From Cellulomonas sp. JZ18 (GTDB taxonomy: Bacteria > Actinomycetota > Actinomycetes > Actinomycetales > Cellulomonadaceae): 64,000 nucleotides of DNA. Made by a program: the position numbers and the translations under genes. Numbering within the stretch: position 1 is the first letter of the stretch; each line of letters opens with the position of its first letter. The notes beneath the pieces are model-generated. The model did not search any database and had not been told where the DNA came from. It saw only the letters and a program-made list of their open reading frames with translations. Below, one piece after another: positions 10,292 through 19,360 of the stretch. The stretch is taken from positions 2,108,001 to 2,172,000 of the forward strand of contig NZ_CP045245.1 of the NCBI RefSeq assembly GCF_009720485.1, read 5' to 3'.

Positions 10292-11071
10292 TCAGGACCG
10301 GCGCGCCGCCGGACGCCACCGTGCCGCCCACCGCTCCCACGGCGGCAGCACGCGCCACTGCCGGCCGAGCGTGCGGAAGGCGCGGCCCAGGCGGGTGACC
10401 CACTGCGGGCCGAGCCGCACGGACCGTGACGACACCCCCACGCACCAGCCGCGGTCGACGACGACGCGCGCCGCCGGTCCGAGCGCGAGCGCCAGGTCCA
10501 GGTCGTCGTGCACGTCCTCCACGCGCGTGACGTGCTCGCGCACCCGGCGCCACGCGTCGGCGCGCACGGCCATCGACGACCCCCACAGCACGGGGTGGCC
10601 CGCCGCCAGGTGGCCCAGCACGTAGTAGGCGCCCAGGTACGCCCGTGCGACGCGCCGCCCACGCCCGCCGGCGAGGTCGAACCGGCCCGTCCCGGTGACG
10701 GCGTCGACGCGCGGGTCCGCCAGCACGTGCAGGGCGTGCGCGACCCAGCCCTCGTCGGGCCGTGAGTCGGCGTCGAGGCGCAGGATGACGTCGCCCCGGG
10801 CCGCGTCGTAGCCGGCGGCGGCGGCCGCCGGGATGCCGACACGCGGCTCGTCCACGACGCGGGCACCCCACCGGCGCGCGACGTCGGCGCTCGCGTCGCA
10901 GGAGCCGTTGTCGACCACGACCACCTCGTCGGGCGGGACGCTCTGACGTGCGAGACGCCGCAGGCACGCCTCCAGGTGCGCCGCGTCGTCGCGGACGGGC
11001 ACGACCACGGACACGACGGGCTCGCGCACGGGCCGGACGACGGGCGCCGTCGGGGCACGGGTGGCGCTCAC
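10292..11071 (-). CDS. Glycosyltransferase family 2
   Basis: A 259-residue GT-A enzyme. VSVVVPVRDDAAHLEACLRR begins the nucleotide-sugar domain, EVVVVDNGS follows, and LDADSRPDEGW supplies the DxD-like metal site. The later region (GSSMAVRADAWRRV, VEDVHDDLDLAL) corresponds to the acceptor-loop and ED motif of family 2. No strong membrane segment is seen, so the enzyme is probably cytoplasmic. The GTG at 11071 is chosen for its excellent GGAGGAG site; the frame is open further upstream without a better start. The target glycan is unknown. Confidence 0.82.
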   Translation of the reverse strand: MSATRAPTAPVVRPVREPVVSVVVPVRDDAAHLEACLRRLARQSVPPDEVVVVDNGSCDASADVARRWGARVVDEPRVGIPAAAAAGYDAARGDVILRLDADSRPDEGWVAHALHVLADPRVDAVTGTGRFDLAGGRGRRVARAYLGAYYVLGHLAAGHPVLWGSSMAVRADAWRRVREHVTRVEDVHDDLDLALALGPAARVVVDRGWCVGVSSRSVRLGPQWVTRLGRAFRTLGRQWRVLPPWERWAARWRPAARRS

Positions 11072-11325
11072 GCTGCTCCTCCGGTGCTCTCGCGCCGCGC
11101 GGCCGCTGCACGCGCCGGCGCAGGACATGGTCCCCCGCGCACCCTGCCAGTGCCATCCGGCGGCCGTCGGCGCCGTCCGCGCCGGATCGGACGCGCGTCC
11201 GGTCTCCGGGTGCGGGGCTCGCGAGGCGTTGTTTGACTGGCAGGACACTGCGCGTCGAGGAGATGGCGCGTGCCGGCGGGTCGTCCCGTCCGCGGGGGCC
11301 CCGTGTGCCAGCGAGAGGGAGCCAC

Positions 11326-12207
11326 ATGTTCTTCCACCGCCAGGAGCTGCAGTTCCACGCCAAGCCCGAGAAGCCGGACGCCGTGTTCGCCCGCAAGCTG
11401 CAGGAGGTGCTGGGCGGCCAGTACGGCGAGATCACCGTCGCGATGCAGTACGGGTTCCAGTCCTGGAACACCCACATCCCGGGGAAGTACAAGGACCTGC
11501 TGTACGGGATCGGCGCCGAGGAGTTCGGCCACGTCGAGATGCTGGCCACGATGATCGCGCAGCTGCTCGAGGACGCCCCGATCGGCATCGTGGACGGTGC
11601 CGTCCAGGACGACCCGACCGTCGCGGCGATCGTCGGCGGCACGGACCCGCAGCACGCGATCGTCGCGGGCGCGGGCGCACGGCCCGTGGACTCGAACGGG
11701 AACCCGTGGACGGCCGGCTACGTCACGGCGAGCGGCAACCTGCTGGCCGACTTCACGGCCAACGCGAACGCGGAGATGCAGGGCCGCCTGCAGGTCGCGC
11801 GGCTCTACCACATGACCGACGACAAGGGCGTGCGGGACATGCTCGCCTTCCTGCTCGCGCGCGACACGATGCACCAGAACCAGTGGATCGCGGCCGCGAA
11901 GGAGCTGCAGGAGGAGGGCCTCGAGCTGCTGCCGGTGCCGTCGAACTTCCCGCTCTCGAAGGAGCACCGCGACGTGTCCTACCAGTACATCAACTTCTCG
12001 AACGGCGAGCACGCGTCCGAGGGCAGCTGGGCGTCGGGCCCCACCCCCGACGGCAAGGGCGAGTTCACCTACGTGCCGGAGCCGCCGGCGGGCGTCCCCG
12101 CTCCCCCGCCCACCCGACCGGACGCACGCCTGTACGGCACGACGGACCTGCCGAACGCGGTCGAGAAGATCGCCGGCCGGGTGCAGGACAAGCTGCACCG
12201 CGAGTGA
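11326..12207 (+). CDS. Manganese catalase
   Basis: A 293-residue non-heme catalase that disproportionates hydrogen peroxide at a di-manganese site in the cytosol. The five ligands expected for the family are in place: E35, E66 and H69 (EEFGHVEM), E150 (NANAEMQGR) and H183 (RDTMHQNQW). The C-terminal tail after residue 230 is Pro-rich, as in actinobacterial members. GAGAGGGA precedes the ATG. The stop overlaps the next small gene by GTGA. The 254-base upstream gap has no second gene; I could not fix its promoter. Confidence 0.95.
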   Translation: MFFHRQELQFHAKPEKPDAVFARKLQEVLGGQYGEITVAMQYGFQSWNTHIPGKYKDLLYGIGAEEFGHVEMLATMIAQLLEDAPIGIVDGAVQDDPTVAAIVGGTDPQHAIVAGAGARPVDSNGNPWTAGYVTASGNLLADFTANANAEMQGRLQVARLYHMTDDKGVRDMLAFLLARDTMHQNQWIAAAKELQEEGLELLPVPSNFPLSKEHRDVSYQYINFSNGEHASEGSWASGPTPDGKGEFTYVPEPPAGVPAPPPTRPDARLYGTTDLPNAVEKIAGRVQDKLHRE

Positions 12208-12623
12208 GCGTGCGCGGACGACTGCTGGCCGTGGCGGCGCTCGGTGCGGGCGCCGCCACGGCGGTCGCGCTCCGGCGCGGCCGCACGGCCCTCGACGCAC
12301 CCGGCCGCGGGACGCTCGCCGTCACGGTCGCGGTGACCTCCGACGAGGTCGACGCGCGCGCGGCGGACCTGGACGACGAGCTCGGTGCCCTGCTGGCGCG
12401 CGCACGGCGCACTCCGGCGCCCGGCGGGCGCGGGACGGAGCTGCGGGTCGACGACGACGGTCACGACCGGGCCGGCACGCGGCAGACGCTGCGGCTGCTG
12501 AAGCAGCGGCTGGAGACGGGCTCGGTCATGCCGCCCGACGACCTGTCGGGCCGGCCCCCGACGCCGCAGGGGCTGGTGCTGGACGCGGTGCTGCGCGCCG
12601 CGGGACGGGAGGGACGCCTGTGA
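12204..12623 (+). CDS. Small protein with N-terminal membrane anchor
   Basis: A 139-residue protein of unknown function. A single hydrophobic segment (LLAVAALGAGAATAVAL, about residues 7-23) follows a short basic start, so it is probably membrane-anchored or exported. The remainder is charged and Ala-rich with a region rich in Asp and Arg. It overlaps the manganese catalase stop (GTGA) and the alcohol dehydrogenase start (GTGA), so it is translated between two enzymes in one operon. GTG at 12204 is preferred over the GTG two codons later because it makes the overlap. Confidence 0.6.
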   Translation: MSVRGRLLAVAALGAGAATAVALRRGRTALDAPGRGTLAVTVAVTSDEVDARAADLDDELGALLARARRTPAPGGRGTELRVDDDGHDRAGTRQTLRLLKQRLETGSVMPPDDLSGRPPTPQGLVLDAVLRAAGREGRL

Positions 12624-13801
12624 GGGCCGTGCAGTGGACCGGGGTCAACGAGGTCAGCACGGGCGACGTGCCGGACCCCGCGATCGAGCAGCCGTACGAC
12701 GCGATCGTCAAGGTCACCGCGAGCGTCACGTGCGGCTCCGACCTGCACCTGCTCGGCGGGTACATCCCGTTCATGCGGCACGGGGACGTCATCGGGCACG
12801 AGTTCCTCGGCGAGGTCGTCGAGGTGGGGCCCGGCGTGCGCGACCGGCGCGTGGGCGAGCGCGTCGTCGTCAGCTCGTTCATCGCGTGCGGGAGCTGCTG
12901 GTACTGCCGGCAGCAGCTGTTCTCGCTGTGCGACAACGGCAACCGCAACCCCGCGGTCACCGAGACGCTGTGGGGCTTCGCGCCCGGCGGCTGCTTCGGC
13001 TACTCCCACGCGCTCGGCGGGTACGCGGGCTCGCACGCGGAGTACGTGCGGGTGCCGTTCGCGGACGTCGGCGCGTTCCCGGTGCCCGACGGGGTCGAGG
13101 ACCTGCGCGCGCTGTTCGCCTCCGACGCCGCGGCGACGGGGTGGATGGGCGCGGCCGACCTGGGCGAGGTCGGGCCGGGCGACGTCGTGGCCGTGTGGGG
13201 TGCGGGCGGCGTGGGCCAGATGGCGGCCCGGTCCGCCCAGATCCTCGGTGCGGACCGCGTCGTCGTCATCGAGACCGACCCGTACCGCCGCGCCGTCGCG
13301 CGCGACCAGCTGGGCTGCGACGTGCTCGACCCGCAGGACGCGCTCGGCGACGCGCTGCTCGACCTCACGGCCGGCCGGGGGCCGGACGTGTGCATCGAGG
13401 CCGTCGGCATGGAGGCGTCCGGGGCCACGGGCCCGCTGGCGGCGCTCGACAAGGTCACGCAGCTCGCCCGGGTGCAGACCGAGCGCATCACGCCGCTGCG
13501 GGAGGCGGTCTACCACTGCCGCAAGGGCGGACGCGTCGCCGTGCTGGGCGTGTTCGCGGCGTGGGCCGACCGGTTCCCCCTGGGCGCCCTGATGAACAAG
13601 GGGCTCACCCTGCGGGGCGCCCAGATGCACGGGCAGAAGTACATCCCGACGCTGCTCGACCTCATGGCCCGCGACGAGCTCGCGCCGGAGTACCTGGCCA
13701 CGCACGTGCTCGACCTCGAGGACGGCGCCGAGGCGTACCGCCTGTTCAAGGAGAAGGACGACGGCTGCCTGCGGGCGGTGCTGCGTCCGGGCGGGGTCTG
13801 A
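12620..13801 (+). CDS. Zinc-dependent alcohol/formaldehyde dehydrogenase
   Basis: A 393-residue medium-chain dehydrogenase. Catalytic zinc ligands C38, H60 and E61 (TCGSDLH, GHEF) and the structural zinc cysteines C90, C93, C96 and C104 are all present. The Rossmann loop is VWGAGGVGQMA. The long insertion after the structural zinc (NRNPAVTETLWGFAPGGCFGYS) and C-terminal HCRKGGRVAVLGVF resemble the glutathione-independent formaldehyde dehydrogenase-like group. The substrate is not certain. GTG 12620 overlaps the previous gene and has GGGAGGGA. Last gene of the catalase operon, ended by a strong stem-loop. Confidence 0.88.
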   Translation: MRAVQWTGVNEVSTGDVPDPAIEQPYDAIVKVTASVTCGSDLHLLGGYIPFMRHGDVIGHEFLGEVVEVGPGVRDRRVGERVVVSSFIACGSCWYCRQQLFSLCDNGNRNPAVTETLWGFAPGGCFGYSHALGGYAGSHAEYVRVPFADVGAFPVPDGVEDLRALFASDAAATGWMGAADLGEVGPGDVVAVWGAGGVGQMAARSAQILGADRVVVIETDPYRRAVARDQLGCDVLDPQDALGDALLDLTAGRGPDVCIEAVGMEASGATGPLAALDKVTQLARVQTERITPLREAVYHCRKGGRVAVLGVFAAWADRFPLGALMNKGLTLRGAQMHGQKYIPTLLDLMARDELAPEYLATHVLDLEDGAEAYRLFKEKDDGCLRAVLRPGGV

Positions 13802-13816
13802 CCCGCCCACCCCCGT

Positions 13817-13860
13817 CCTGCGGCTGCGTCCCGGGTGCGGACTCGGGACGCAGCCGCAGG
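13817..13860 (+). terminator. Perfect 16-bp stem-loop
   Basis: 13817-13832 pairs without mismatch to 13845-13860 around a 12-base loop, 15 bases after the dehydrogenase stop. Confidence 0.75.
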
Positions 13861-13965
13861 TGAGGGCGTCGAGGGCGTCACTCGTTCCGGTGGCGGGGTG
13901 CGGGGCCGGGGCCACGATGGGTCGCGCGTCGAGCCCCGGCGCCGCAGCCCGAGGGAACGAGAACG

Positions 13966-15045
13966 ATGACCAGCACGTCGGTGCCGACGGACGTCCCTGC
14001 CGAGCCCGGGCCCGCGCCCACGCGGCCCATGCCGCTGCCCTCGCCGCGCGGGCCGGTGGGCGAGGCCCTCCTGCGGCTCCTGACCGGCACCGGCACGGAC
14101 GCGGGTCCCCTGCGCGCCGCCGTCGAGGCCGCCGTCGCGGCGCCCCCCGCCTCGTGGCTCGAGGACGACGACGTGCAGCACGCGCTGCTGTGCCTGTACG
14201 AGCTGCACTACCGCGGCCTGGCCGGCGTCGACGACGCCTGGGAGTGGGACGTCGACCTGCTGCGGGTGCGCACGACGCTCGAGGGTCTCGTGGAGGCCGA
14301 GCTGCGCACGCGCGTCCCCGTGCCCGACTGCACCGACCGCAGCCGCACCGGTGTGGCCGCGCGCCTGTTCCGCCTCACCGAGGAGGACGACTCCCCCAGC
14401 CTGTCCCGCTGGGTCGCGCGCCGCGCCACCGAGGAGCAGGTGCGCGAGCTGCTCGTGCAGAAGTCGGTCTACCAGCTCAAGGAGGCCGACCCGCACACGT
14501 GGGCGGTGCCCCGCCTCGGCGGACGCGCGAAGGCGGCGCTCGTGGAGATCCAGGCCGACGAGTACGGCGGCGGCGACCCCGAGCGCATGCACCACGCGCT
14601 GTTCGCGCGGGCCATGCGCGGGCTCGGCCTCGACGACACGTACGGCCGGTACGTCGACCACGTCCCCGCCGCGACGCTGGCGTCGTCCAACGTCATGTCC
14701 CTCCTCGGTCTGCACCGGCGGCTGCGCGGCGCGACGGTCGGGCACCTCGCCGCGTTCGAGATGACGTCGTCGCTGCCCAACCGGCTGTACGGCAACGGCC
14801 TGCGCCGCCTCGGTCACGACGACGAGGCCACCACCTGGTACTTCGACGAGCACGTCGCGGCCGACGCGGTGCACGAGCAGATCGCGGCGCGCGACCTCGC
14901 CGGCAACCTCGCCGAGGAGGAGCCGGCGCTCGTCGACGACGTGCTGTGGGGCGCCGCGGTGTGCCTCGCCGTCGAGGGCTGGGCGGGTGCGCGCACGATC
15001 GCGCGGTGGGAGGCGGGCGAGTCCTCCCTGCGCCTGCCGCTGTGA
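13966..15045 (+). CDS. Heme-oxygenase-like di-iron enzyme (iron-containing redox family)
   Basis: A 359-residue all-helical protein of the heme-oxygenase-like/iron-containing redox group. Landmarks are LYELHYRGL (about residues 73-81), VEIQADEYGGGDPERMH (about 190-206), FEMTSSLPNR (about 264-273), and WYFDEHVAADAVHEQIA near the C-terminus, which supply Glu/Asp/His ligands at the spacing of a helical di-metal site. Relatives cleave or oxidise amino-acid or fatty-acid derived substrates; the reaction here is unknown. GAGGGA precedes ATG 13966. The stop overlaps the glycosyltransferase start (GTGA), and a CDGSH iron-sulfur protein follows, suggesting an iron-redox operon. Confidence 0.82.
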   Translation: MTSTSVPTDVPAEPGPAPTRPMPLPSPRGPVGEALLRLLTGTGTDAGPLRAAVEAAVAAPPASWLEDDDVQHALLCLYELHYRGLAGVDDAWEWDVDLLRVRTTLEGLVEAELRTRVPVPDCTDRSRTGVAARLFRLTEEDDSPSLSRWVARRATEEQVRELLVQKSVYQLKEADPHTWAVPRLGGRAKAALVEIQADEYGGGDPERMHHALFARAMRGLGLDDTYGRYVDHVPAATLASSNVMSLLGLHRRLRGATVGHLAAFEMTSSLPNRLYGNGLRRLGHDDEATTWYFDEHVAADAVHEQIAARDLAGNLAEEEPALVDDVLWGAAVCLAVEGWAGARTIARWEAGESSLRLPL

Positions 15046-16081
15046 GCGCCGCGCCGCGTCCCGACGCGCCGACCGTGGACGCCGGCCCGGCCACCGTGGA
15101 CGACGCCGTCTACCTCCTGCCCCTGCGCTCCCCCGCGCCCGTGCCCGACGAGACCTGGGAGTACCTGGCCCGCGTGGCCGGCGTGCTGCCGGTCGTCGTG
15201 GTGGACGGCTCGCCGCCGGACGTGCAGGACGCGCACGCGCACCGCCTGCCCGACGGCGTGCGCCAGGAGCGGGTCGGGACACCGCCGCCGGGGCGCAACG
15301 GCAAGGCCGTGTCCGTGCGGCACGGCCTGCGCGTGACGGACGCCGAGCGCGTGGTCGTCGCGGACGACGACGTGCGCTGGGACCCGGCCGACCTGCGCCG
15401 CGCGCTGCGCCTGCTCGACGACGCCGACGTCGTCCGGCCCCAGAACGTCTTCGCGCCCGCACCGTGGCACGCGCGGTGGGACACCGGCCGCGCCCTGCTC
15501 AACCGGGCGCTCGGCGGCGACTGGCCGGGCACGCTGCTCGTGCGCCGCTCGGCGCTGCCCCCGCACGGGTACGACGACAGCGTGCTGTTCGAGAACCTCG
15601 AGCTCGTGCGGACCGTGCGCGCCGGCGGCGGGCGCGAGCACGTCGCCCTCGACGTGCTCGTCGAGCGTCGCCCGCCGGACGTGCACCGGTTCCTCGACCA
15701 GCGCGTGCGCCAGGCGTACGACAGCCTCGCGCAGCCCCCGCGCCTCGCGGCCGAGCTCGCCGTGCTGCCGCTGACGGCGGCCGCGCTCCTGCGGCGCCGG
15801 CCCGGCCTCGTCGCAGCCGCGGCGGCCGCCGTCGTCGCGCTCGCCGAGGTCGGCCGTCGGCGCGCCGGCGGTGCCGGCCGGTTCCCGCCGACGGCGGCAC
15901 TGTGGGCGCCGCTGTGGTGCCTGGAGCGCGGCGTGTGCGCGTGGGCCGCGCTCGCGCTGCGCGCGCGGGGCGGCGTGCCCTATGCCGGCACGCGACTGCG
16001 CGTCGCCGCGCACCGTGAACGTGACCTGCGCCGGCCCGTCGGTCCCGCCGGCCCCCGCCCGACCCGAGGAGCACGCCATGA
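15042..16081 (+). CDS. Glycosyltransferase (GT2-like), 3' end frame-disrupted
   Basis: About 346 residues if the frame is repaired. The body has VDGSPPDV, PGRNGKAVSVRHGL and ERVVVADDDVRWDPADL (the DxD region) and a C-terminal pair of hydrophobic segments (about 245-275), as in membrane-associated family 2 enzymes. As given, the frame has no stop until 17285 and would overprint two clearly real genes. Adding one C to the CCCCC run at 16052-16056 places a TGA at 16079-16081, overlapping the ATG of the CDGSH gene as ATGA, exactly the coupling seen at its own start (GTGA with the upstream gene). I therefore give 16081 as the likely end. Confidence 0.7.
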
Positions 16082-16347
16082 CCCAGGAGCTGCACCGCAC
16101 CGACGTGACGAGCGACACGGACGCGCCGACGCACGGGGCGCCGCGCACGCCCGCACCGCGCGCCTCGGTGACGTTCTGCCCCGACGGGCCCGTGCTCGTC
16201 CGTGGCGACGTCGAGCTGCGCGACGAGGACGGGATGCCCGTCACCAAGCCGCGGCCGACGGTCGCGCTTTGCCGCTGCGGCGGCTCGGCCATCAAGCCGT
16301 GGTGCGACGGCACCCACAAGGTCAACGGGTACCGGTCGCTGGACTGA
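16078..16347 (+). CDS. CDGSH iron-sulfur domain protein
   Basis: An 89-residue protein with one CDGSH-type [2Fe-2S] site: C65, C67, C76 and H80 in LCRCGGSAIKPWCDGTH, the 3-Cys/1-His pattern in which the fourth ligand is His. The N-terminal 30 residues are low-complexity. Such proteins transfer or sense iron-sulfur clusters and electrons. GAGGAG precedes the ATG. It follows the heme-oxygenase-like enzyme and glycosyltransferase and probably acts with the former. Intact and the right size for a bacterial single-CDGSH protein. Confidence 0.9.
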   Translation: MTQELHRTDVTSDTDAPTHGAPRTPAPRASVTFCPDGPVLVRGDVELRDEDGMPVTKPRPTVALCRCGGSAIKPWCDGTHKVNGYRSLD

Positions 16348-16467
16348 CCTGCGCACACGCCGGCGGGCGGCCCGTCGCCCGTTTGCTTCGCCACGTGCGT
16401 TCGCCTAACTTTCACCACGGGTCAGGACACGGCCCGCCGGTTCGTGACCGACGTGAGGCCCCATCCC

Positions 16468-17115
16468 GTGTCCACCACTCTCCGCGACGACCACCCCGTG
16501 GGTCGCGACCTCCCCGCCGCCGTGACGGCGCGGCTCCGGCACCTTCCCGTGGACGGCACGTGGTGGTGGTCGGACGAGTGCTTCGCGCTCCACGGCTTCG
16601 AGGTCGGCGAGGTCGTCCCCACCACCGAGCTCGTGCTGGCACACGTGGACGCCGGCGACCGGGACCGGTGGTGGGCCGAGCTGACGGGCGCCACCGCGGC
16701 ACCGGCGCACTCCCGGTTCCGGCTGCGCGACGCGCTGGGCCAGGAGCGCCACGTGGTCGCCGTCTACCGGCGCACGCCCGAGGACGCCGTCGAGGCGGAC
16801 CTGGTGGACGTGACCCGGCTGGTCGCGGCCGAGGGCAGCCGGCTCGCGACCGCGCAGATCGCCGCGTCGGCAGCGTCCCGCGCCACCATCGAGCAGGCCA
16901 AGGGCATGCTCGCCGCCGCCTACGGCGTCACGCCCGAGCTCGGCTTCGCCCTGCTGCGGGAGGCGTCGATGCGCAGCAACGTGAGCCTGCGCACGATCGC
17001 CGAGGGCGTGGTCGAGCACGTGGTCTCGCACGGGACCCGCATCGAGGCGCTCGCCGCACGGCTCGCCCCGTACCTGCTCGGGGTCGGCCCGGAGGACGTG
17101 CTGGGCCGCGACTGA
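16468..17115 (+). CDS. PAS-like/ANTAR RNA-binding regulator
   Basis: A 215-residue regulator. The N-terminal 120 residues form a PAS-like sensor (GTWWWSDECFALHGFEVGEV, VVAVYRRTP). The C-terminal 70 residues are an ANTAR domain (RATIEQAKGMLAAAYGV, then LLREASMRSNVSLRTIAEGVV), which binds paired RNA hairpins to block termination. GTG 16468 is chosen over GTG 16444 because a GAGG site precedes it and because it makes the protein the same length, 215 residues, as its paralog at 33330. The ligand and RNA target are unknown. A strong terminator follows. Confidence 0.85.
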   Translation: MSTTLRDDHPVGRDLPAAVTARLRHLPVDGTWWWSDECFALHGFEVGEVVPTTELVLAHVDAGDRDRWWAELTGATAAPAHSRFRLRDALGQERHVVAVYRRTPEDAVEADLVDVTRLVAAEGSRLATAQIAASAASRATIEQAKGMLAAAYGVTPELGFALLREASMRSNVSLRTIAEGVVEHVVSHGTRIEALAARLAPYLLGVGPEDVLGRD

Positions 17116-17132
17116 GCGACGGACGACGCACC

Positions 17133-17167
17133 ACGGGGGCGGCGGGTGGTGCACCCGCCGCCCCCGT
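17133..17167. terminator. Perfect 16-bp stem-loop
   Basis: 17133-17148 pairs with 17152-17167 around a 3-base loop, between the two convergent ANTAR genes. Confidence 0.75.
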
Positions 17168-17196
17168 CGTCGTCTCCTGGACCGGCGACGAACCGC

Positions 17197-17931
17197 TCAG
17201 CCGTTGCGCGGCTCGAACGTCGACACGGGCGGCTCCGCGCCACCCACACGTCGGACCATCTCGTGCGCGAGGTCGCGCAGCCTGACGTTGCGCCCCTGCG
17301 ACGCCCGCCGCAGGAGCGCCAGCGCCTCCTCCGCCGAGCAGCGGTTCTGCGCCATGACCATGCCGATCGCCTGGTCGATGACCGCCCGCGACTCCAGCGC
17401 CGTGCGCAGGTCGGCGGTCGTCGTGGCGAGGTCGGCCAGGCGCAGGGAGTAGTCGAGGACGTGCCGGAGCTCGGTCGCGAGCCGCTGCGCCCGCGCGACG
17501 GTCGCGTCGTCGAACGCACCGCCGACGTCCGAGTAGGCGTTGAGCGACACCTCGAGGTCGCTGTTGACGCGCACCGGGAACGCGGCCGACGCCACGAAGC
17601 CGGACTCGAGCGCCGCGTCGCGCCACGCGGGCCACCGCGACTCGCTCGCGACGTCGTGCACGAGGATCGTCTCGGCGACGTCGAGGGCGGTGAGGCAGGG
17701 GCCACCGCCGCTCGCGTACTCGACCTCGTCGCAGCGGCGGGCCCGCTCGCCGGTCCAGGCGACCGCACTGGCGCGGCCGTCGCGGCGCAGGGTCACGGTC
17801 GTCTCCCCCGCCTCGCCCGCGATGACGGCGGCGCAGGCGTGCGCCACCGCCTCGAGGACCTGCTGCACGTCGGTCGCCTCGACCAGGGTCGTGTGCAGGC
17901 GCTCCATGGCCTTGTCGACCGGCTCGTCCAC
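17197..17931 (-). CDS. GAF-ANTAR RNA-binding regulator
   Basis: A 244-residue protein. Residues 1-165 are a GAF sensor (VEYASGGGPCLTALD, ARQ-like helix RAQRLATELRHVLDYS) and residues 175-235 an ANTAR domain (ALESRAVIDQAIGMVMAQN, ALALLRRASQGRNVRLRDLA). It is typical of actinobacterial GAF-ANTAR antiterminators. GTG 17931 has GAGGAGAGG upstream; an in-frame ATG nine codons later is possible. It sits directly downstream of the sugar-binding protein gene on the same strand but 35 bases away, so it may be at the end of that operon. Confidence 0.88.
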   Translation of the reverse strand: MDEPVDKAMERLHTTLVEATDVQQVLEAVAHACAAVIAGEAGETTVTLRRDGRASAVAWTGERARRCDEVEYASGGGPCLTALDVAETILVHDVASESRWPAWRDAALESGFVASAAFPVRVNSDLEVSLNAYSDVGGAFDDATVARAQRLATELRHVLDYSLRLADLATTTADLRTALESRAVIDQAIGMVMAQNRCSAEEALALLRRASQGRNVRLRDLAHEMVRRVGGAEPPVSTFEPRNG

Positions 17932-17966
17932 GGTGCCGTCCTCTCCTCACGGGAGGACCTGGTCGG

Positions 17967-19355
17967 TCACCCCTCCGCCGTCACGTTCTCGTACGCCCGC
18001 TCCGCCGCGTGCTGGGCGTCGGCGAGCGCCTCCTCGACCGTCGCGTCGCCGAGCAGCGCCGCGGTGACCGCGTTGTTGAGCGCGTTGGTGATCTCCTGCC
18101 CGGCAGGCGACGCGCCGTAGGTCCGACCGTAGTCCAGCACGTCGTAGTAGGTGGCGATCACCTGGTCGAAGCCGGGGTCGCCGCTCGGGACGACCCAGCG
18201 CTCGCGGACGAGCTGGTCCGCCTCGGGCGAGCCGGTGAACAGGCCGGTGTTGATGCCGCCGTCCTCGGCGCGCGTGGCGGCACGCGCCTCACCGGCGGCC
18301 TCCCACGCCCCGAGCTCGGTGAGCGCGAGCATCCACGCGCACGCGGCGTCCGGGTTCTGCGCCCCGGCGGGGACCACGAAGGCCGAGCCGCCCGCGACGG
18401 AGAACGGCTCGCCGTCGGCGCCGCGGAACGGCACGGCCCGCAGCTGCACCTGGCCGATGTACGGCGAGAGCACGTTCGGGTACCACTGCGCGTTCACCTG
18501 GGCGGCGACCTGGTCGGTGACGTACTGGTTGGCGTCGCCGAACGTGTCGAACGCGTCGGTGAACGACTTCACCTGCGCGTACCCGCCCTGCGCGTCGGTG
18601 ATCTGCTTGAGCAGCTCCACGCCCGCGTGGTTCGACGGGTCGTCGAGGGTGGGCCGGCCCTCCTCGTCCGTGAGCTGCCCGCCCATGCCGATCACCCAGA
18701 GCCCCGCCTGCCCGGTGGCGACCGGGTCGAAGCCGAGCCGCGTCGGCGTGCCGCCCTCCGCCTGGTAGGTGGCGGCGACCGCCTGCAGCAGCTGGTCCGG
18801 CTTCGAGGTGTCGAACTGCTCGTCGGTCAGGCCCGCCGCCTCGGTCACGCGGGTGTTCAGGATGATCGCCGGCGGCTGGTAGAACTGCGGCACCGCCCAC
18901 AGCTGGTCGTCCCACTCGACGTCGTCGACGACGAAGTCGTAGAACCGCTCGTCCGCCTCGACCCCGTGGGCCTCGTAGCACGCGTCCAGCGGCAGGATCA
19001 GGCCCTGCGCGGCGTACGTCGGGACGAAGCGACGGTCCATCTGCACGACGTCGGGCACCTGCCCGCCCGCGACGCGGGTCGTGAACTTCTGGGCGTCGAA
19101 CGAGGTCTGGTCCATCGTGATCTCGAGGTCGGACAGCTGCTCGGCGGCGTAGGCCATGCGGGCCTCGCCGACGTCGTCCGCGTTGTCGAACGCCCAGGCC
19201 GACAGCTCACCGGTGGGCGCCGTCGTGAAGTCGGTCGGGTCGCCGGCACCGGCACCCCCGCCGTTGCCGCCGCCCGGTCCGCACGCGGCGAGCGTGGCGG
19301 TGGCCGTGACGAGCGCGAGCCCGGTCAGCAGAGGTGTGCGTCGTGCGTTCTTCAT
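17967..19355 (-). CDS. Carbohydrate ABC transporter substrate-binding lipoprotein
   Basis: A 462-residue family-1 solute-binding protein. The basic N-terminus and hydrophobic stretch end in the lipobox L-A-A-C (C25), followed by a Gly-rich spacer, so it is tethered to the outer face of the membrane. The body has the usual features of sugar binders (VPDVVQMDRRFVPTY, LPLDACYE, WAVPQFYQPPAIILNT). The start at 19355 has AGGGA at nine-base spacing; the in-frame ATG three codons earlier has no room for a ribosome site. It follows two permease genes. The sugar is not predictable. Confidence 0.92.
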   Translation of the reverse strand: MKNARRTPLLTGLALVTATATLAACGPGGGNGGGAGAGDPTDFTTAPTGELSAWAFDNADDVGEARMAYAAEQLSDLEITMDQTSFDAQKFTTRVAGGQVPDVVQMDRRFVPTYAAQGLILPLDACYEAHGVEADERFYDFVVDDVEWDDQLWAVPQFYQPPAIILNTRVTEAAGLTDEQFDTSKPDQLLQAVAATYQAEGGTPTRLGFDPVATGQAGLWVIGMGGQLTDEEGRPTLDDPSNHAGVELLKQITDAQGGYAQVKSFTDAFDTFGDANQYVTDQVAAQVNAQWYPNVLSPYIGQVQLRAVPFRGADGEPFSVAGGSAFVVPAGAQNPDAACAWMLALTELGAWEAAGEARAATRAEDGGINTGLFTGSPEADQLVRERWVVPSGDPGFDQVIATYYDVLDYGRTYGASPAGQEITNALNNAVTAALLGDATVEEALADAQHAAERAYENVTAEG

Positions 19356-19360
19356 GGGGG

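Noticed and set aside
11233..11238. TTGACT as the -35 of the manganese catalase promoter
   Set aside because: No acceptable -10 hexamer lies 16-18 bases downstream.
15042..17285. A 747-residue protein with the glycosyltransferase at its N-terminus
   Set aside because: The last 400 residues are Arg/Pro/Ala-rich translation of the CDGSH and ANTAR genes in another frame, and one base in a C run restores a normal stop.
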